A stretch of 64,000 nt of DNA from Chersky-840 sp963811775 (GCA_963811775.1 CAWESO010000001.1:186001-250000); one strand, 5' to 3'; counted from the stretch's first letter, positions 27,001-37,751 are shown. A program made the numbers and translations. Notes: generated by a model from the letters alone, not told the origin.

Positions 27001-27845
27001 CACGGGGAGGCCTGCCACTGCAAGACGTCGACGTACTGCAGCACGCCCAGGTCGGCGAGCGGTCGGGCCGACACCGTCTCCTGGGTGGCCGAGGGCGTCG
27101 ACGTGAACGACGTGATGGTGGCCACCGGGATGTCGGCGGGATACTGCGCGTTCTGCAGCCCGCTCGTGGTGAGCACCTCCCCCTTGTGCAACGTGGCCCC
27201 GGGGGCGATCAGGTTCACGGCCAGGCTTCGGCCCAGGCCCGATCCCTGCACCAGGGCCAGGCTCCCGGCGGCGCCGAAGCGCACGCCGACCGACGAGTCC
27301 ACGTCGGTGACGAGGCGCACGGTGCACCCCGACGACCACACCTCGATGACCTGGCCGACGAGCCCCGCGCCGCCCACCACGGGCATGCCCAGGGCCACGC
27401 CGCTGGTGCTCCCCTTGTCGAGCTGCACGGTGGCGGCGAAGTCCGACGAGCCCAGCGCCGTGACTTGCGCGGCCACGGTGGGGATCGTCCCCACCCAGGG
27501 CAGCTGGTCGAGCCGCTGCAGGGTGCGAAGGGAGTTGCGCGTCGCCTGGGTGATCAACGCTTGGCGTTCCAGCGCGCCGATCTGCTGGCGGAGCTTGGCG
27601 TTCTGGTCCTCGAGCGCACCGCCGTGCACCGCGCCCGACAGGAAGCTGCCCACCGGCCGGACGAGCGCGTCGACGCCGTGCTGCACGGGCGAGAAGGCGT
27701 CATGGGCGCCGCGCTTGGCCGAACTGATCACCCCGTGGGCCTCACCCCGGTAGTCGAGGGTGATGATGGCGATCGACGCCAGCACGAGCAGCCCGATCGT
27801 CATCCCCCGACGCGCCCGCCTCGCCCGCCGTGTCCTCCTCGGCAT
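27000..27845 (-). CDS. mreC: rod shape-determining protein MreC
   Basis: Periplasm-facing scaffold of the elongasome, 281 residues. A very basic N-terminus, a TM segment (IGLLVLASIAIITL), a coiled-coil stretch (LEDQNAKLRQQIGALERQ) and the beta domain containing VQLDKGSTSGVALGMPVV are all present. It follows mreB by about 110 bases. Confidence 0.94.
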   Translation of the reverse strand: MPRRTRRARRARRGMTIGLLVLASIAIITLDYRGEAHGVISSAKRGAHDAFSPVQHGVDALVRPVGSFLSGAVHGGALEDQNAKLRQQIGALERQALITQATRNSLRTLQRLDQLPWVGTIPTVAAQVTALGSSDFAATVQLDKGSTSGVALGMPVVGGAGLVGQVIEVWSSGCTVRLVTDVDSSVGVRFGAAGSLALVQGSGLGRSLAVNLIAPGATLHKGEVLTTSGLQNAQYPADIPVATITSFTSTPSATQETVSARPLADLGVLQYVDVLQWQASP

Positions 27846-27955
27846 GGTGGAACCGTCTCAGGAAGCGGCGCCGGCTCCGCCGGGGCGCGACCCTCGCCCC
27901 AACAGGTGCTGATCGGCGTAGACGAAGAGGAGACCGCGCCGGGCGCGGGTGCCCA

Positions 27956-28987
27956 TCACCCGGCAGAGGACGTGATGAGGACCTGCTTGAGCGCCTCGAA
28001 CTCCTCCAGGCACTGGCCACTGCCGATGGCGACGCAATTGAGGGGGTCGCGCGCCACCACGATGGGCATGCCCGTCTCCTCCTGCAGCCTGGCGTCGAGG
28101 CCGTGGAGCAGGGCCCCGCCCCCGGTGAGCACGATCCCCTGCTCCATGATGTCCGCGGCGAGCTCGGGCGGGGTCTTGTCCAACGTGACCTTGACGGCGT
28201 CGATGACGGCCGACACCGGCTCGTCGATCGCCTTGCGGATCTCCTCGGTGGAGACGACCACGGTCTTCGGGAGCCCCGTCACCAGGTCGCGGCCCCGGAT
28301 CTCGGCGTGCAGCTCCTCCTCGAGGGCGAACGCCGAGCCCAGCGCGATCTTGATCTCTTCGGCGGTGCGTTCCCCGAGCGCGAGGCTGTACTCCTTCTTG
28401 ATGTAGGAGATGATCGCCTCGTCGAGCTCGTCACCACCGATGCGCACCGACTGGCTCGTGACGATCCCGCCCAGCGAGATGACGGCCACCTCGGTGGTGC
28501 CACCGCCGATGTCGACAACCATGTTGCCCGTGGGCTCGTGCACGGGGAGGCCCGCGCCGATCGCCGCGGCCATGGGCTCCTCGATGATGTAGGCCTTGCG
28601 GGCGCCGGCGTACTCAGCCGCCTCCATGACGGCGCGCTGCTCCACACCGGTGATGCCCGAGGGGACGCAGATGACCATGCGCGGCTTGGCGAAGCGACGC
28701 TGGTGCACGCGCTGGATGAAGTAGCGCAGCATCTTCTCGCAGATCTCGAAGTCGGCGATCACCCCGTCCTTCAGTGGGCGGATGGCCTGGATGTGGCTCG
28801 GCGTCCGGCCGATCATCCGTTTGGCCTCGGCTCCGACCGCGAGCGGACGGCCGTCTTTGACGTTGACGGCCACGACCGAGGGCTCGTTCAAGATGATGCC
28901 GCGACCGCGCACGTACACGAGCGTGTTCGCCGTGCCGAGGTCGACGGCCATGTCGCGGCCGAGCAAGAAGAACCTGTTGTCTCGCAT
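27956..28987 (-). CDS. mreB: rod shape-determining protein MreB
   Basis: Actin-like ATPase that organises lateral wall synthesis. The phosphate-1 site is MAVDLGTANTLVYV, phosphate-2 NMVVDIGGGTTEVAVISLGG and the adenosine motif IVLTGGGALLHGLD. Its 343 residues are the normal length. It heads the mreB-mreC-mreD-mrdA operon; a plausible promoter lies about 80 bases upstream. Rod shape or polar/intercalary elongation by an MreB system is implied for the organism, unlike apically growing actinobacteria that lack mreB. Confidence 0.97.
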   Translation of the reverse strand: MRDNRFFLLGRDMAVDLGTANTLVYVRGRGIILNEPSVVAVNVKDGRPLAVGAEAKRMIGRTPSHIQAIRPLKDGVIADFEICEKMLRYFIQRVHQRRFAKPRMVICVPSGITGVEQRAVMEAAEYAGARKAYIIEEPMAAAIGAGLPVHEPTGNMVVDIGGGTTEVAVISLGGIVTSQSVRIGGDELDEAIISYIKKEYSLALGERTAEEIKIALGSAFALEEELHAEIRGRDLVTGLPKTVVVSTEEIRKAIDEPVSAVIDAVKVTLDKTPPELAADIMEQGIVLTGGGALLHGLDARLQEETGMPIVVARDPLNCVAIGSGQCLEEFEALKQVLITSSAG

Positions 28988-29067
28988 GGCGTCGATCTAC
29001 CTCTGGATGGAGCGGGGACCGTCACCGAACCGACGGCCACCCACATTTGCACTTGGGGGACGCGCCA

Positions 29068-29096
29068 AGGCTACGGGACCGCGCTCTACCACACAA
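29068..29096 (-). promoter_or_regulatory. possible sigma-70-type promoter for mreB
   Basis: On the minus strand TTGTGT (29096-29091) and TAGCCT (29073-29068) are separated by 17 bases, about 80 bases upstream of the mreB ATG. A 16-base palindrome lies about 25 bases further upstream. Confidence 0.4.
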
Positions 29097-29120
29097 GGCG
29101 ACATCAGCGGCGGTTCAAGA

Positions 29121-29136
29121 GTGACAACGATGTCAC
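29121..29136. promoter_or_regulatory. palindrome upstream of mreB (possible operator)
   Basis: GTGACAACGATGTCAC has perfect six-base arms (GTGACA/TGTCAC) around four bases. It lies between the stop of ndk and the putative mreB promoter, a suitable place for an activator or repressor dimer. No factor is known. Confidence 0.4.
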
Positions 29137-29154
29137 CCAGGACTTCTCCGCCGC

Positions 29155-29565
29155 TCAGGTCAACGCCGGGAAGAAGATTCCGATCTCGCGTGCGGCGGAG
29201 GTAGCGGAGTCGGATCCGTGCACGAGGTTCTCGGTGAGCACGGTTCCCAGGTCACCGCGCACCGTCCCCGGCGGGGCCTCGGCCGGGTTCGTCGGCCCCA
29301 TCAACGTGCGAACGATGCGCCAGGTGTCCTCGGGGCCCTCCACCACGAGCACCATGGACGGCGATCGCGTGATGAACCGGGCCAACTCGCCGTAGAAGGG
29401 CTTGTCCCGGTGCTCCTCGTAGTGCCGGGAGGCGGTGTCGTCGTCGATCAGGCGCAGCTCCGCCGCCACCAGACGCAGGCCCTTGCGCTCGAACCGGCCG
29501 ATCAGCTCTCCCACGAGCCCACGCTCGACGGCATCGGGCTTGCAGATCACGAGGGTCCGGTTCAT
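29155..29565 (-). CDS. ndk: nucleoside-diphosphate kinase
   Basis: Transfers the gamma-phosphate of NTPs to NDPs through a phosphohistidine. The 136 residues show TLVICKPDAVERGLVGE near the start and the catalytic His in NLVHGSDS. The ATG at 29565 overlaps the folC stop by four bases (ATGA), so it is translated with folC. Confidence 0.97.
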   Translation of the reverse strand: MNRTLVICKPDAVERGLVGELIGRFERKGLRLVAAELRLIDDDTASRHYEEHRDKPFYGELARFITRSPSMVLVVEGPEDTWRIVRTLMGPTNPAEAPPGTVRGDLGTVLTENLVHGSDSATSAAREIGIFFPALT

Positions 29566-30935
29566 GGCTCGGAGAGGCTACCGGGATCGGCGAATTGCGT
29601 CGATCCCAGCAGCTGCGTGCGCGCCTCGGCGACCACATAGAGCGAACCTGTCACTACCAACGCGCCGGTCGGCGCCAGCCGGGCCCGGGCCAGGTCGAGC
29701 GCCTCGGTGACGGTGTCGGCGGCGAGCGCCTGCAGGCCGAGGGCGCGCGCCGCCTCGGCGATCGTCGCCGCCGGCAGCGCCCGCGGCGACGGCGCGGTGC
29801 ACGCCACCACGGTCGTGATGCCGGCCGGGCGCAGTGCCTCGAGCACGGCGCTCGGGTCGCGGCCCTGGAGCATCCCGATCACCGCCACCGTCTCGCCGTC
29901 GACGGCCAGCTCCATCCGCATCGTCGCGGCCAGGGCGTGCGCGCCGGCCACGTTGTGGGCCCCGTCGAGCACGACCAGAGGCGACCGTCCCACGATCTCG
30001 AACCGCCCCGGCACCCGCACCGAGGCCAGGGCGTGCTCGACCACCTCGGGGGCGAGCGGAGCGGCGAAGAAGGCCTCGGCCGCCGCCAGCGCGCAGGCCG
30101 CGTTGTCGCCTTGATGGGCGCCGTGCAGCGCCAGGAACAGCTCGGGGTAGCGCGCCCCGGGCGTGCGCAGGTCGAGCAGGCTGCCCCCCACCGCCACCTG
30201 GCGCGACACGCAGTCGAACTCCTCGCCCCGCACCCAGGTCTCGGCCACCCCGCACTCGTGGGCCCGGGCGAGGAACACACCGAGGAGCTCGGGGTCGGTC
30301 TCCCCCACCACGAGGCGGCAACCCGGCTTGATGATCCCCGCCTTCTCCGTGGCGATGTCGACCAGGGTGGGGCCGAGGATCTCGACGTGGTCGTAGCTCA
30401 CGTTGGTCACGACGGCCACGTCGGGGTCCACCACGTTGGTGGCGTCCCACAGGCCGCCGAGGCCGACCTCGACCACGGCCACGTCGACGGGACTGTCGGC
30501 GAACCACAAGAAGGCAGCCGCGGTGAGCAGCTCGAAGCGGGTGGAGCGCTCGGGGAGCATGGGCTCGAGGGTGGCGAGGGACCCGAGGACCTCAGCCAGC
30601 TCGTCGTCGTCGATGGGCTCGCCGTTGCGGGCCAGGCGCTCGTTCACCCGGGCCAGGTTGGGGCTCGTGTAGGTCCCCACCGTGAGCCCGTCCGCGGCGA
30701 GGATCTCGCTCAGGATCTTGGCCGTCGAGCCCTTGCCGTTGGTGCCGGTGATGTGGATGACCGGGCAGGACCGCTCGGGGTCACCGAGGAGGCGGCACCA
30801 CGCCCGGATGCGGTCCAGGGTGGGCGCCCCCACCCGCGTGGGCATGGCCAGCTCGTAGTCGATGTGGCTGTCGAGCCATGCCACCATCTCGTCGCGCCCG
30901 GGGCGCGACGCGTCGCCATCGGTGCGGGAGGACAC
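29562..30935 (-). CDS. folC: folylpolyglutamate synthase / dihydrofolate synthase
   Basis: Adds glutamate to folates (and to dihydropteroate). The ATP site HITGTNGKGSTAKILSEIL, the Mur-ligase core (VSYDHVEILGPTLVDIATEKAGI) and LDGAHNVAGAHAL are present over 457 residues. GTG at 30935 is the longest start; ATG at the MVAWLDSHIDYE position (codon 17) is also possible. It lies just downstream of clpX and overlaps ndk. Confidence 0.93.
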   Translation of the reverse strand: MSSRTDGDASRPGRDEMVAWLDSHIDYELAMPTRVGAPTLDRIRAWCRLLGDPERSCPVIHITGTNGKGSTAKILSEILAADGLTVGTYTSPNLARVNERLARNGEPIDDDELAEVLGSLATLEPMLPERSTRFELLTAAAFLWFADSPVDVAVVEVGLGGLWDATNVVDPDVAVVTNVSYDHVEILGPTLVDIATEKAGIIKPGCRLVVGETDPELLGVFLARAHECGVAETWVRGEEFDCVSRQVAVGGSLLDLRTPGARYPELFLALHGAHQGDNAACALAAAEAFFAAPLAPEVVEHALASVRVPGRFEIVGRSPLVVLDGAHNVAGAHALAATMRMELAVDGETVAVIGMLQGRDPSAVLEALRPAGITTVVACTAPSPRALPAATIAEAARALGLQALAADTVTEALDLARARLAPTGALVVTGSLYVVAEARTQLLGSTQFADPGSLSEP

Positions 30936-30950
30936 CGCCGCGCGGAGTGC

Positions 30951-32226
<1,276 letters not shown>

Positions 32227-32253
32227 CGTCTCCCCCTTCGTCCCTGTCCGAGC

Positions 32254-32896
32254 CTACGCCGCGCCGACGGCTTCGGCTGCACCCACGGCGTCGCGGGTGG
32301 TGATGACCTCGTCGATCAGCCCGTAGCCCACCGCCTCGTCCGCGGTGATCACGAAGTCCCGGTCGGTGTCACGGGCGATCTTGTCGACGGCCTGGCCGGT
32401 GTCGTCGGAGATCATCGGAATTGAGGAGGTCGCGCATCCTGATGATCTCCTTGGCCTGGAGCTCGATGTCACTGGCCTGGCCGGCGGCTCCGCCCCAGGG
32501 CTGGTGCAGGAGGATCCGGGCGTGCGGCAGCGCGAACCGCTTGCCCTTGGCGCCCGCCGCCAGCAGGACGGCGGCGGCCGAGGCCGCCTGGCCGAAGCAG
32601 AAGGTCGACACGTCGGGCTTGACGAACTTCATGGTGTCGTAGATGGCGAACAGGGCCGTGATGTCGCCACCGGGCGAGTTCACGTAGAGGTGGATGTCCT
32701 TGTCGGGCTCCTCGTACTCGAGGAACAGCATCTGGGCGCAGATGAGGTTGGCCACCGTGTCGTCGATCGGGGTCCCGAGGATGATGATGCGCTCCTTGAG
32801 CAACCGGGAGTAGAGGTCGTAGCCGCGCTCGCCCCGGCTCGTCTGCTCGATGACCGTGGGCACGAGGTACCCGTTCGCATCTCCCGCCACCCTCAC
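32254..32896 (-). CDS. clpP: ATP-dependent Clp protease proteolytic subunit ClpP (one-base frameshift)
   Basis: Serine peptidase of the Clp complex. The Ser of CFGQAASAAAVLLAAG, the His of ARILLHQPWGG and the Asp region near the C-terminus are present, with YVNSPGGDITA. Frame one runs to RMRDLLNS and then reads DDLRRHRPG. The proper continuation MISDDTGQAVDKIARDTDRD is in the next frame, joined if one base near 32416 is removed. The corrected product is 213 residues. GTG at 32896 overlaps the tig stop by four bases, in the conserved tig-clpP-clpX order. Confidence 0.92.
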
Positions 32897-34335
32897 GACT
32901 CGGCCTCCCCGGTGGATCGTCCCTCAGCCTGCACGTCCTCACTCCCTCGCTCGCCGGGCTCGGTCCCCTCGGCGCTGTCCTGTGCGCCGCCTGGGCCGGA
33001 ACCGCCCGGCCCCTGGGCGGAGACGTCGATCTGAAGCTCGTCTCTGGACAGGGGTTTGCCGTCCTCGTCGACCAGGTCGACACGGTCGAAGAGCCAGGTC
33101 AGCGCCTTCGCCTTCCTCCTATCGGAGCGTACCGCGGGCAGCCTGCCTGCGCGGTCGAGTCTGCGCCGGAGATCGGCCGCGCTCGTCCCCGCCTGTTGGG
33201 CCATCTCCGCCACCGCTTCGTCGAGCTCGACGTCGGTGAGCTGGATGTCCTCGGCATCGGCCAGGGCCCGCAGGGCCAGGTCGAGCAGGACGGCCCGGGC
33301 CGCATCGGCCCGGATCTCCGCCACGAGGTCGGCCTCCTGGCGGCCCGAGGCCTGGAGGAATTGCTCGACGGTCAGCCGCCGCGCCTCGAGGCGGTGCCCG
33401 AGGTCGTGCAGGCGCTCGCGCACCTCTTCCTCGACGAGCGACTCCGGCGGGTCCTCGGCCACGAGCCCGACGAGCGCCTCGACCGTGCGCTCGCGCAGGG
33501 CCAGTTGGGCCTGGACCACCTTGAATTGGTGGAGGCGGTTGCGCAGGTCGTCGCGCAGCGCGTCGAGCGTGTCGAACTCCGACGCTTCGGCGGCCCACTC
33601 GTCGGAGGGCTCGGGGAGGATCTTCTCCTTCACGTCCTTGACGAGCACCCGGATCTGGGCCTCGTCATCAACGCCGTCACTTTGCACCGGCGCGGCGAAT
33701 TCCAAGATGTCGCCGGTCTTCGCACCCCGCAGCTGTTCGTCGAGCCCTTCGATCTCGGCCCCGCTCCCCACCTCGTAGAGGTAGTCCTCGACGTGGAGGT
33801 CCTCTCCGTGCTGGCGCGTCCCGTGGAGGTCGATCGAGACATGGTCGCCGTCGCGCGCGGCGCGGCTCACCGACGACAGCTCGCCGGACTGGTCCCGCAA
33901 GCGGTCGACTTGGGCGGCGAGCTCCTCGTCGGTCACCTCGATGGCCGGCAGGGTCACCTGGAGCCCGCCGTACCCGGCGATCGACACCGTCGGTCGGATC
34001 TCGACCACGGCGTCGAAGGTCACCGGCCCTCCGTCCTCGCCCGACGTGATGTCGATCTCGGGTGCGGCGATGGGGTCGAGCTCCGCGTCCACGACGGCAC
34101 GGGCGTAGAGGTCGGGCAGCGCGTCGCTCAACGCCTGCTGACGCAAGGCCACGGCGCCACCCAGCCGGGCCTCGAGGACCTGGCGCGGCACCTTGCCCGG
34201 GCGGAAGCCCGGCACACGGACCTGTGTGGAGAGCCGGCGAACGGTCGCGTCGAGCGCGTCGTCGACCTCGGACTCCTCGACTTCGACCGAGAGACGGACC
34301 TTGTTGCCTTCGACCGGCTCTGCCATGGCGCGCAT
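32893..34335 (-). CDS. tig: trigger factor
   Basis: Ribosome-bound chaperone with peptidyl-prolyl isomerase activity. The ribosome-docking loop is seen in VPGFRPGKVP, the FKBP-type domain begins around residue 155 (ARDGDHVSIDLHGT), and a long helical C-terminal domain follows. An acidic Gly/Glu tail ends the protein. ATG at 34335 is preferred to the longer frame from 34395, since the family starts close to here; ATG at 34326 is an alternative. No ribosome binding site is visible. It heads tig-clpP-clpX. Confidence 0.94.
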   Translation of the reverse strand: MRAMAEPVEGNKVRLSVEVEESEVDDALDATVRRLSTQVRVPGFRPGKVPRQVLEARLGGAVALRQQALSDALPDLYARAVVDAELDPIAAPEIDITSGEDGGPVTFDAVVEIRPTVSIAGYGGLQVTLPAIEVTDEELAAQVDRLRDQSGELSSVSRAARDGDHVSIDLHGTRQHGEDLHVEDYLYEVGSGAEIEGLDEQLRGAKTGDILEFAAPVQSDGVDDEAQIRVLVKDVKEKILPEPSDEWAAEASEFDTLDALRDDLRNRLHQFKVVQAQLALRERTVEALVGLVAEDPPESLVEEEVRERLHDLGHRLEARRLTVEQFLQASGRQEADLVAEIRADAARAVLLDLALRALADAEDIQLTDVELDEAVAEMAQQAGTSAADLRRRLDRAGRLPAVRSDRRKAKALTWLFDRVDLVDEDGKPLSRDELQIDVSAQGPGGSGPGGAQDSAEGTEPGERGSEDVQAEGRSTGEAES

Positions 34336-34410
34336 AAGGAAGGCAGAGTCTACAAGCCCACGTGCTGCGCCCGTTGCCAGCGGGGCGCCGGCCACGGTCC
34401 GTGGGCGCCG

Positions 34411-35232
34411 TCAGATCATGAACGCCATCGCGTCGAGGACGCTGAAGGCAAGCGCATCGTCACCGGCGACCTCCACGAGGCCGGCGAGCCGGGCCGATTC
34501 TCCGTCCACCCGTCCGCAGGCGAGACGCCAGAAGACCTCCACGTCCATGGCGAGGACGGCCGTGAGCGCAGCGTCGAGCGCGGACACGGCCTTGGCGCGA
34601 CCGTCACGTACCACCACGTCGATACGCCGCGGCATCGACCCGCGCAGATCGAAGCGCACCGACGCTCCTTCCGGCGCGCCCGCCTGCTTGCCCACCACGA
34701 AGGGCATGGCCGACGCCAAGCGGTCGAGCGACAACAGCGCGGCGGGACCGGAATCGTGCCCGGGACGGCCGGTGGCGACACGGATGTCTTGCTCGTGCAC
34801 CCACGAGTCCATGACCCGCACGTTCATGAACTCGCGGTACGGGACCTCTCCCACCGGAGTCGGCCCGATCTCGTCGAAGCGCGCCGAGGGGTACGAACGG
34901 AGAGCGCGCAGGCGCCGGGCCGTGACGTTTTCGAACTCGTGCAGGACCTCCCGGCCCGGACGAGCACGGCGCGCCGCCACCCACGCCTCGTTGCGGGCGC
35001 CGACTTCGTTCTGGACGTGGGGCGGCAGGTGCTCGAGGGGCGCCGGCGCGGGGTCGCCGAGGAGCGCCCGCTCGATCCCGATGAGGTGGGACAGCACGTC
35101 ACGCACCGTCCACCCCGGACACTCCGAGGGCAGCTCCCACTCGGCGTCACCGAGCTCGCGGGCTATAGCCTCGATGGCCCCCCATTCCTCCGCCAGGATC
35201 GCGATGACCGGCTCTGGTGTTCCGCTCGCCAC
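34411..35232 (-). CDS. maleylpyruvate isomerase-family (mycothiol-dependent, DinB-fold) protein
   Basis: Protein of 273 residues with an N-terminal MDMPI domain: ELPSECPGWTVRDVLSHLIG is the typical metal-binding start. The central VMDSWVHEQDIRVATGRPG supplies further His/Asp ligands, and the C-terminal half resembles the second MDMPI/SCP2-like domain. Actinobacterial members use mycothiol, but the reaction is unknown for most. GTG at 35232 was chosen because AAGGGGG lies five bases upstream; the open frame extends further but has no family similarity. It stands alone, divergent from the small zinc-ribbon gene. Confidence 0.85.
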   Translation of the reverse strand: MASGTPEPVIAILAEEWGAIEAIARELGDAEWELPSECPGWTVRDVLSHLIGIERALLGDPAPAPLEHLPPHVQNEVGARNEAWVAARRARPGREVLHEFENVTARRLRALRSYPSARFDEIGPTPVGEVPYREFMNVRVMDSWVHEQDIRVATGRPGHDSGPAALLSLDRLASAMPFVVGKQAGAPEGASVRFDLRGSMPRRIDVVVRDGRAKAVSALDAALTAVLAMDVEVFWRLACGRVDGESARLAGLVEVAGDDALAFSVLDAMAFMI

Positions 35233-35448
35233 GACAACCCCCTTCTCGGAGTGCGCTGCGGCCACGCCTGTGCCCGGCCCACGACCAGTGTGACAACCCG
35301 TCGCCACCGCGGCCAGCGCCACACCCCGGCCCGGGCGTCGTGCCCGGGGGAATCGATCGGGCCCCGTGCCTACCATCCGCGTCTGGCCCCGTGCCTGCGG
35401 ATAGCTTCGACCCGACATCTGGCGGGGCGCACAGTGAGGAGAACGAGC

Positions 35449-35604
35449 GTGGCTTCGTACGAGGGTTACTGTGTGAAATGCCGTGAAAAGCGGCAGTTTG
35501 AGGGACAGGAAGTAGAGCTCGCCAACGGGCGGCGGGCCGCACAGGGCACCTGCCCGACGTGTGGCACCAAGATGAACAGGATCCTGGGCAAGAAGACGAC
35601 GTAG
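35449..35604 (+). CDS. DUF5679-type zinc-ribbon protein
   Basis: Very small protein of 51 residues with two Cys pairs, CVKC and CPTC, separated by about 26 residues. It is a rubredoxin/zinc-ribbon layout that should bind one zinc. GTG at 35449 has a strong GAGGAG seven bases upstream. The sequence MASYEGYCVKCREKR matches what I know of actinobacterial DUF5679 proteins. Function unknown. It is divergently transcribed from the isomerase-fold gene. Confidence 0.85.
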   Translation: MASYEGYCVKCREKRQFEGQEVELANGRRAAQGTCPTCGTKMNRILGKKTT

Positions 35605-35698
35605 GCGGATCGGCGTCGCCGTCGCTCGGTGGCGCGCTGCACACACCCAGGGGGTTCTGCCGGCAGGCTCCGGGGCAGGTCCCGGGTCTGACGTCGCG

Positions 35699-36646
35699 TC
35701 AGCGACGGGCCAGCGCGTCGAGGATCGCCCCTTCGCGCAGGCCCCATTCGCTCACTACGAACCGTCCCACCGCGAGCTCTGACGCCACGGTGGCGAGCAC
35801 CGCCGCGCCCACGGGCAGCAATGGGGCGCGCCGCGCCTGCATCCCCGCCAGCGCGAGCCGGGCCCGCAGGTCGAGGCCGGCCAGGCGGTCGGCGAGCTCG
35901 GCGACCTGGTGGGCGGGCAGCTCGACCTGGTTCACCTCGCCCGGGCCCGCCGACGGTCGGCGCCGGGCACGCGCCGTGGCCAGTCGGGCGAGGGCGCGCA
36001 CCGTGCCGCCGCTCACCACCGTCCGAGCGGCGACCCCCGGGTAGTCCGCCACGGCCCGGCGGATGGGATCGAGCGCCTCCCTCGTCCGGACCGCGAGCGC
36101 CATGCGGTCGGCCACCGACAGCGGGTCGCCGGTGCCCAGCTCCCCCCGCAGGCGCGCCGGCCCCACCGCCGCGCTCGTGGCCAGCGCCAGGCGCTGGGGG
36201 TCCCCCACCGCCGCCTCGAGGCTCCCGCCTCCGAGGTCCAACCCGAGCACCGGGCCGTCCCCGGTCCAGACGCCCGCGCACTGCCCGATGAAGCACAAGC
36301 GCGCCTCTTCCTCTCCGCCGAGGACGAGCACCTTCGTCCCGACGACGCGTTCGAGGCGTTCGACGACCTCGGCGCCGTTGGCGGCGTCGCGCAGCGCCGC
36401 GGTGGCCAGGGCCACGACGATGTCGGCCCGGGCCTCGGTCAGCCCGGCTCGCAGTCGTTTGGCCGCCGCCACCGACGCTCCCACCCGGTCACGGGGGATC
36501 TCCCCGCGCGCCCCGACGCTCAGGCCGAGGTTGAGCAGCGCCTTGCGGTGCAGGACGGGGGTGAGCGTGTTGTCGGGACCCGCTTCGCACACGAGCAGAT
36601 GGAAGGAGCTGCTCCCGAGGTCCCAGACCGCAGCTCGAACCCCCAC
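35699..36646 (-). CDS. Ppx/GppA phosphatase family protein
   Basis: Exopolyphosphatase/pppGpp phosphatase family of the ASKHA fold, 315 residues. It shows the phosphate-1 loop AAVWDLGSSSFHLLV, the glycine loop LGLDLGGGSLEAAVGD and VVSGGTVRALARL. It has only the two N-terminal ASKHA domains, the short form typical of actinobacteria. GTG at 36646 has TACGTT six bases upstream and no ribosome binding site, fitting a leaderless message. It could degrade polyphosphate or (p)ppGpp; the sequence does not decide. Confidence 0.88.
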   Translation of the reverse strand: MGVRAAVWDLGSSSFHLLVCEAGPDNTLTPVLHRKALLNLGLSVGARGEIPRDRVGASVAAAKRLRAGLTEARADIVVALATAALRDAANGAEVVERLERVVGTKVLVLGGEEEARLCFIGQCAGVWTGDGPVLGLDLGGGSLEAAVGDPQRLALATSAAVGPARLRGELGTGDPLSVADRMALAVRTREALDPIRRAVADYPGVAARTVVSGGTVRALARLATARARRRPSAGPGEVNQVELPAHQVAELADRLAGLDLRARLALAGMQARRAPLLPVGAAVLATVASELAVGRFVVSEWGLREGAILDALARR

Positions 36647-36757
36647 GGCGAGAACGTAGCCGCGTCGGGCGCGCTCGGTCCTGCTCGGAACGGGCGCGTC
36701 AGCGCAGCTGTCGCTCGAGGAACCCGAGCATCGGTGTCCCGCCCGCGCGCCGTGCGG

Positions 36758-37726
36758 TCAGGGGACGAGCAGGACGCGGCCGAAGGCCTGGCGGCTCTCG
36801 ATGTAGGCGTGCGCCTGCTCCGCCTCGGCCAGGGCGAACGTGCGGTCGATGACGACCCGGAGCGCGCCGTCGGCGATCTCGGCCAGGTGGCGGGCGATCA
36901 TGGCATGCGGGCGGGGGCTCAGGAACAGCTCGGCACCCAGGAAGTACCCCGTCAGGCTCTGGTTGTTGGGGCGCAGGGTGGAGACGTCGAGGCGTTCCGC
37001 GGCGTGGCGCCCGGCGTCTCCCACCGTCACGCACCGGCCTCGGTACGCCAAGCAGCGCAGGCTGCCCTGCAGGGTGGGGCCACCGACGGAGTCGACGATC
37101 ACGTCCGCACCTCGGCCGTCGGTGAGCCTGCGCACCTCGTCGACGAAGTCGGTCGCCGCGTAATTGATCCCCTCGTCCAAGCCGAACTCCGACAGCCGGG
37201 CCAGCTTGTCGTCGCTCGACGCCGTGGCGAGCACCCGCGCCCCGGCGCGACTGGCGAGCTGGACCGCGGCGATGCCCACCCCGCTGCCCCCGGCGTGCAC
37301 GAGCACGCATTCACCGGCCTGGAGCCGGCCGAATTCGAAGAGACAGTCGTCGGCGGTGCCGAACGGCACCGGCACGCACGCCGCTTCGGGCGTGGAGAGC
37401 CCCGCGGGGACGCGCCAGCAGAACGGCGTGGGCACGGCTCGCAACTCGGCGTGGGACCCGTCGAGGCCGACGGTCACGACGCGCTCACCGACGGCGAACC
37501 CGTCCACCTCGGCCCCGACGGCGACGACGGTCCCCGCGCACTGGTAGCCCACGATGTGGGGCACACCTCCGAGCTCGCCCCCGCGCCGGCTGAGGGTGTC
37601 GCCCCCTTCGATGCTGATCGCCTCCACCTGCACCAGGAGATCCTGGGGCCCGGGCACGGGATCGGGGACGTCCTCGTAGCGGAAGACCTCGGGGCCTCCC
37701 GTCTCGTAATAGACCGCTGCCTTCAT
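36758..37726 (-). CDS. zinc-free quinone oxidoreductase-like MDR enzyme
   Basis: Medium-chain dehydrogenase/reductase of 322 residues. The N-terminal GroES-like domain has the QOR-type PHIVGYQCAGTVVAVG, and the Rossmann domain has VLVHAGGSGVGIAAVQLA. Catalytic zinc ligands are missing, as in NADPH:quinone reductases. ATG at 37726 has GGGAG nine bases upstream. It follows the serine hydrolase gene by 25 bases on the same strand, so the two may form an operon for an unknown catabolic or detoxifying step. Confidence 0.9.
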   Translation of the reverse strand: MKAAVYYETGGPEVFRYEDVPDPVPGPQDLLVQVEAISIEGGDTLSRRGGELGGVPHIVGYQCAGTVVAVGAEVDGFAVGERVVTVGLDGSHAELRAVPTPFCWRVPAGLSTPEAACVPVPFGTADDCLFEFGRLQAGECVLVHAGGSGVGIAAVQLASRAGARVLATASSDDKLARLSEFGLDEGINYAATDFVDEVRRLTDGRGADVIVDSVGGPTLQGSLRCLAYRGRCVTVGDAGRHAAERLDVSTLRPNNQSLTGYFLGAELFLSPRPHAMIARHLAEIADGALRVVIDRTFALAEAEQAHAYIESRQAFGRVLLVP

Positions 37727-37751
37727 GGTCGCCTGCTCCCTCGCTCGTGGA

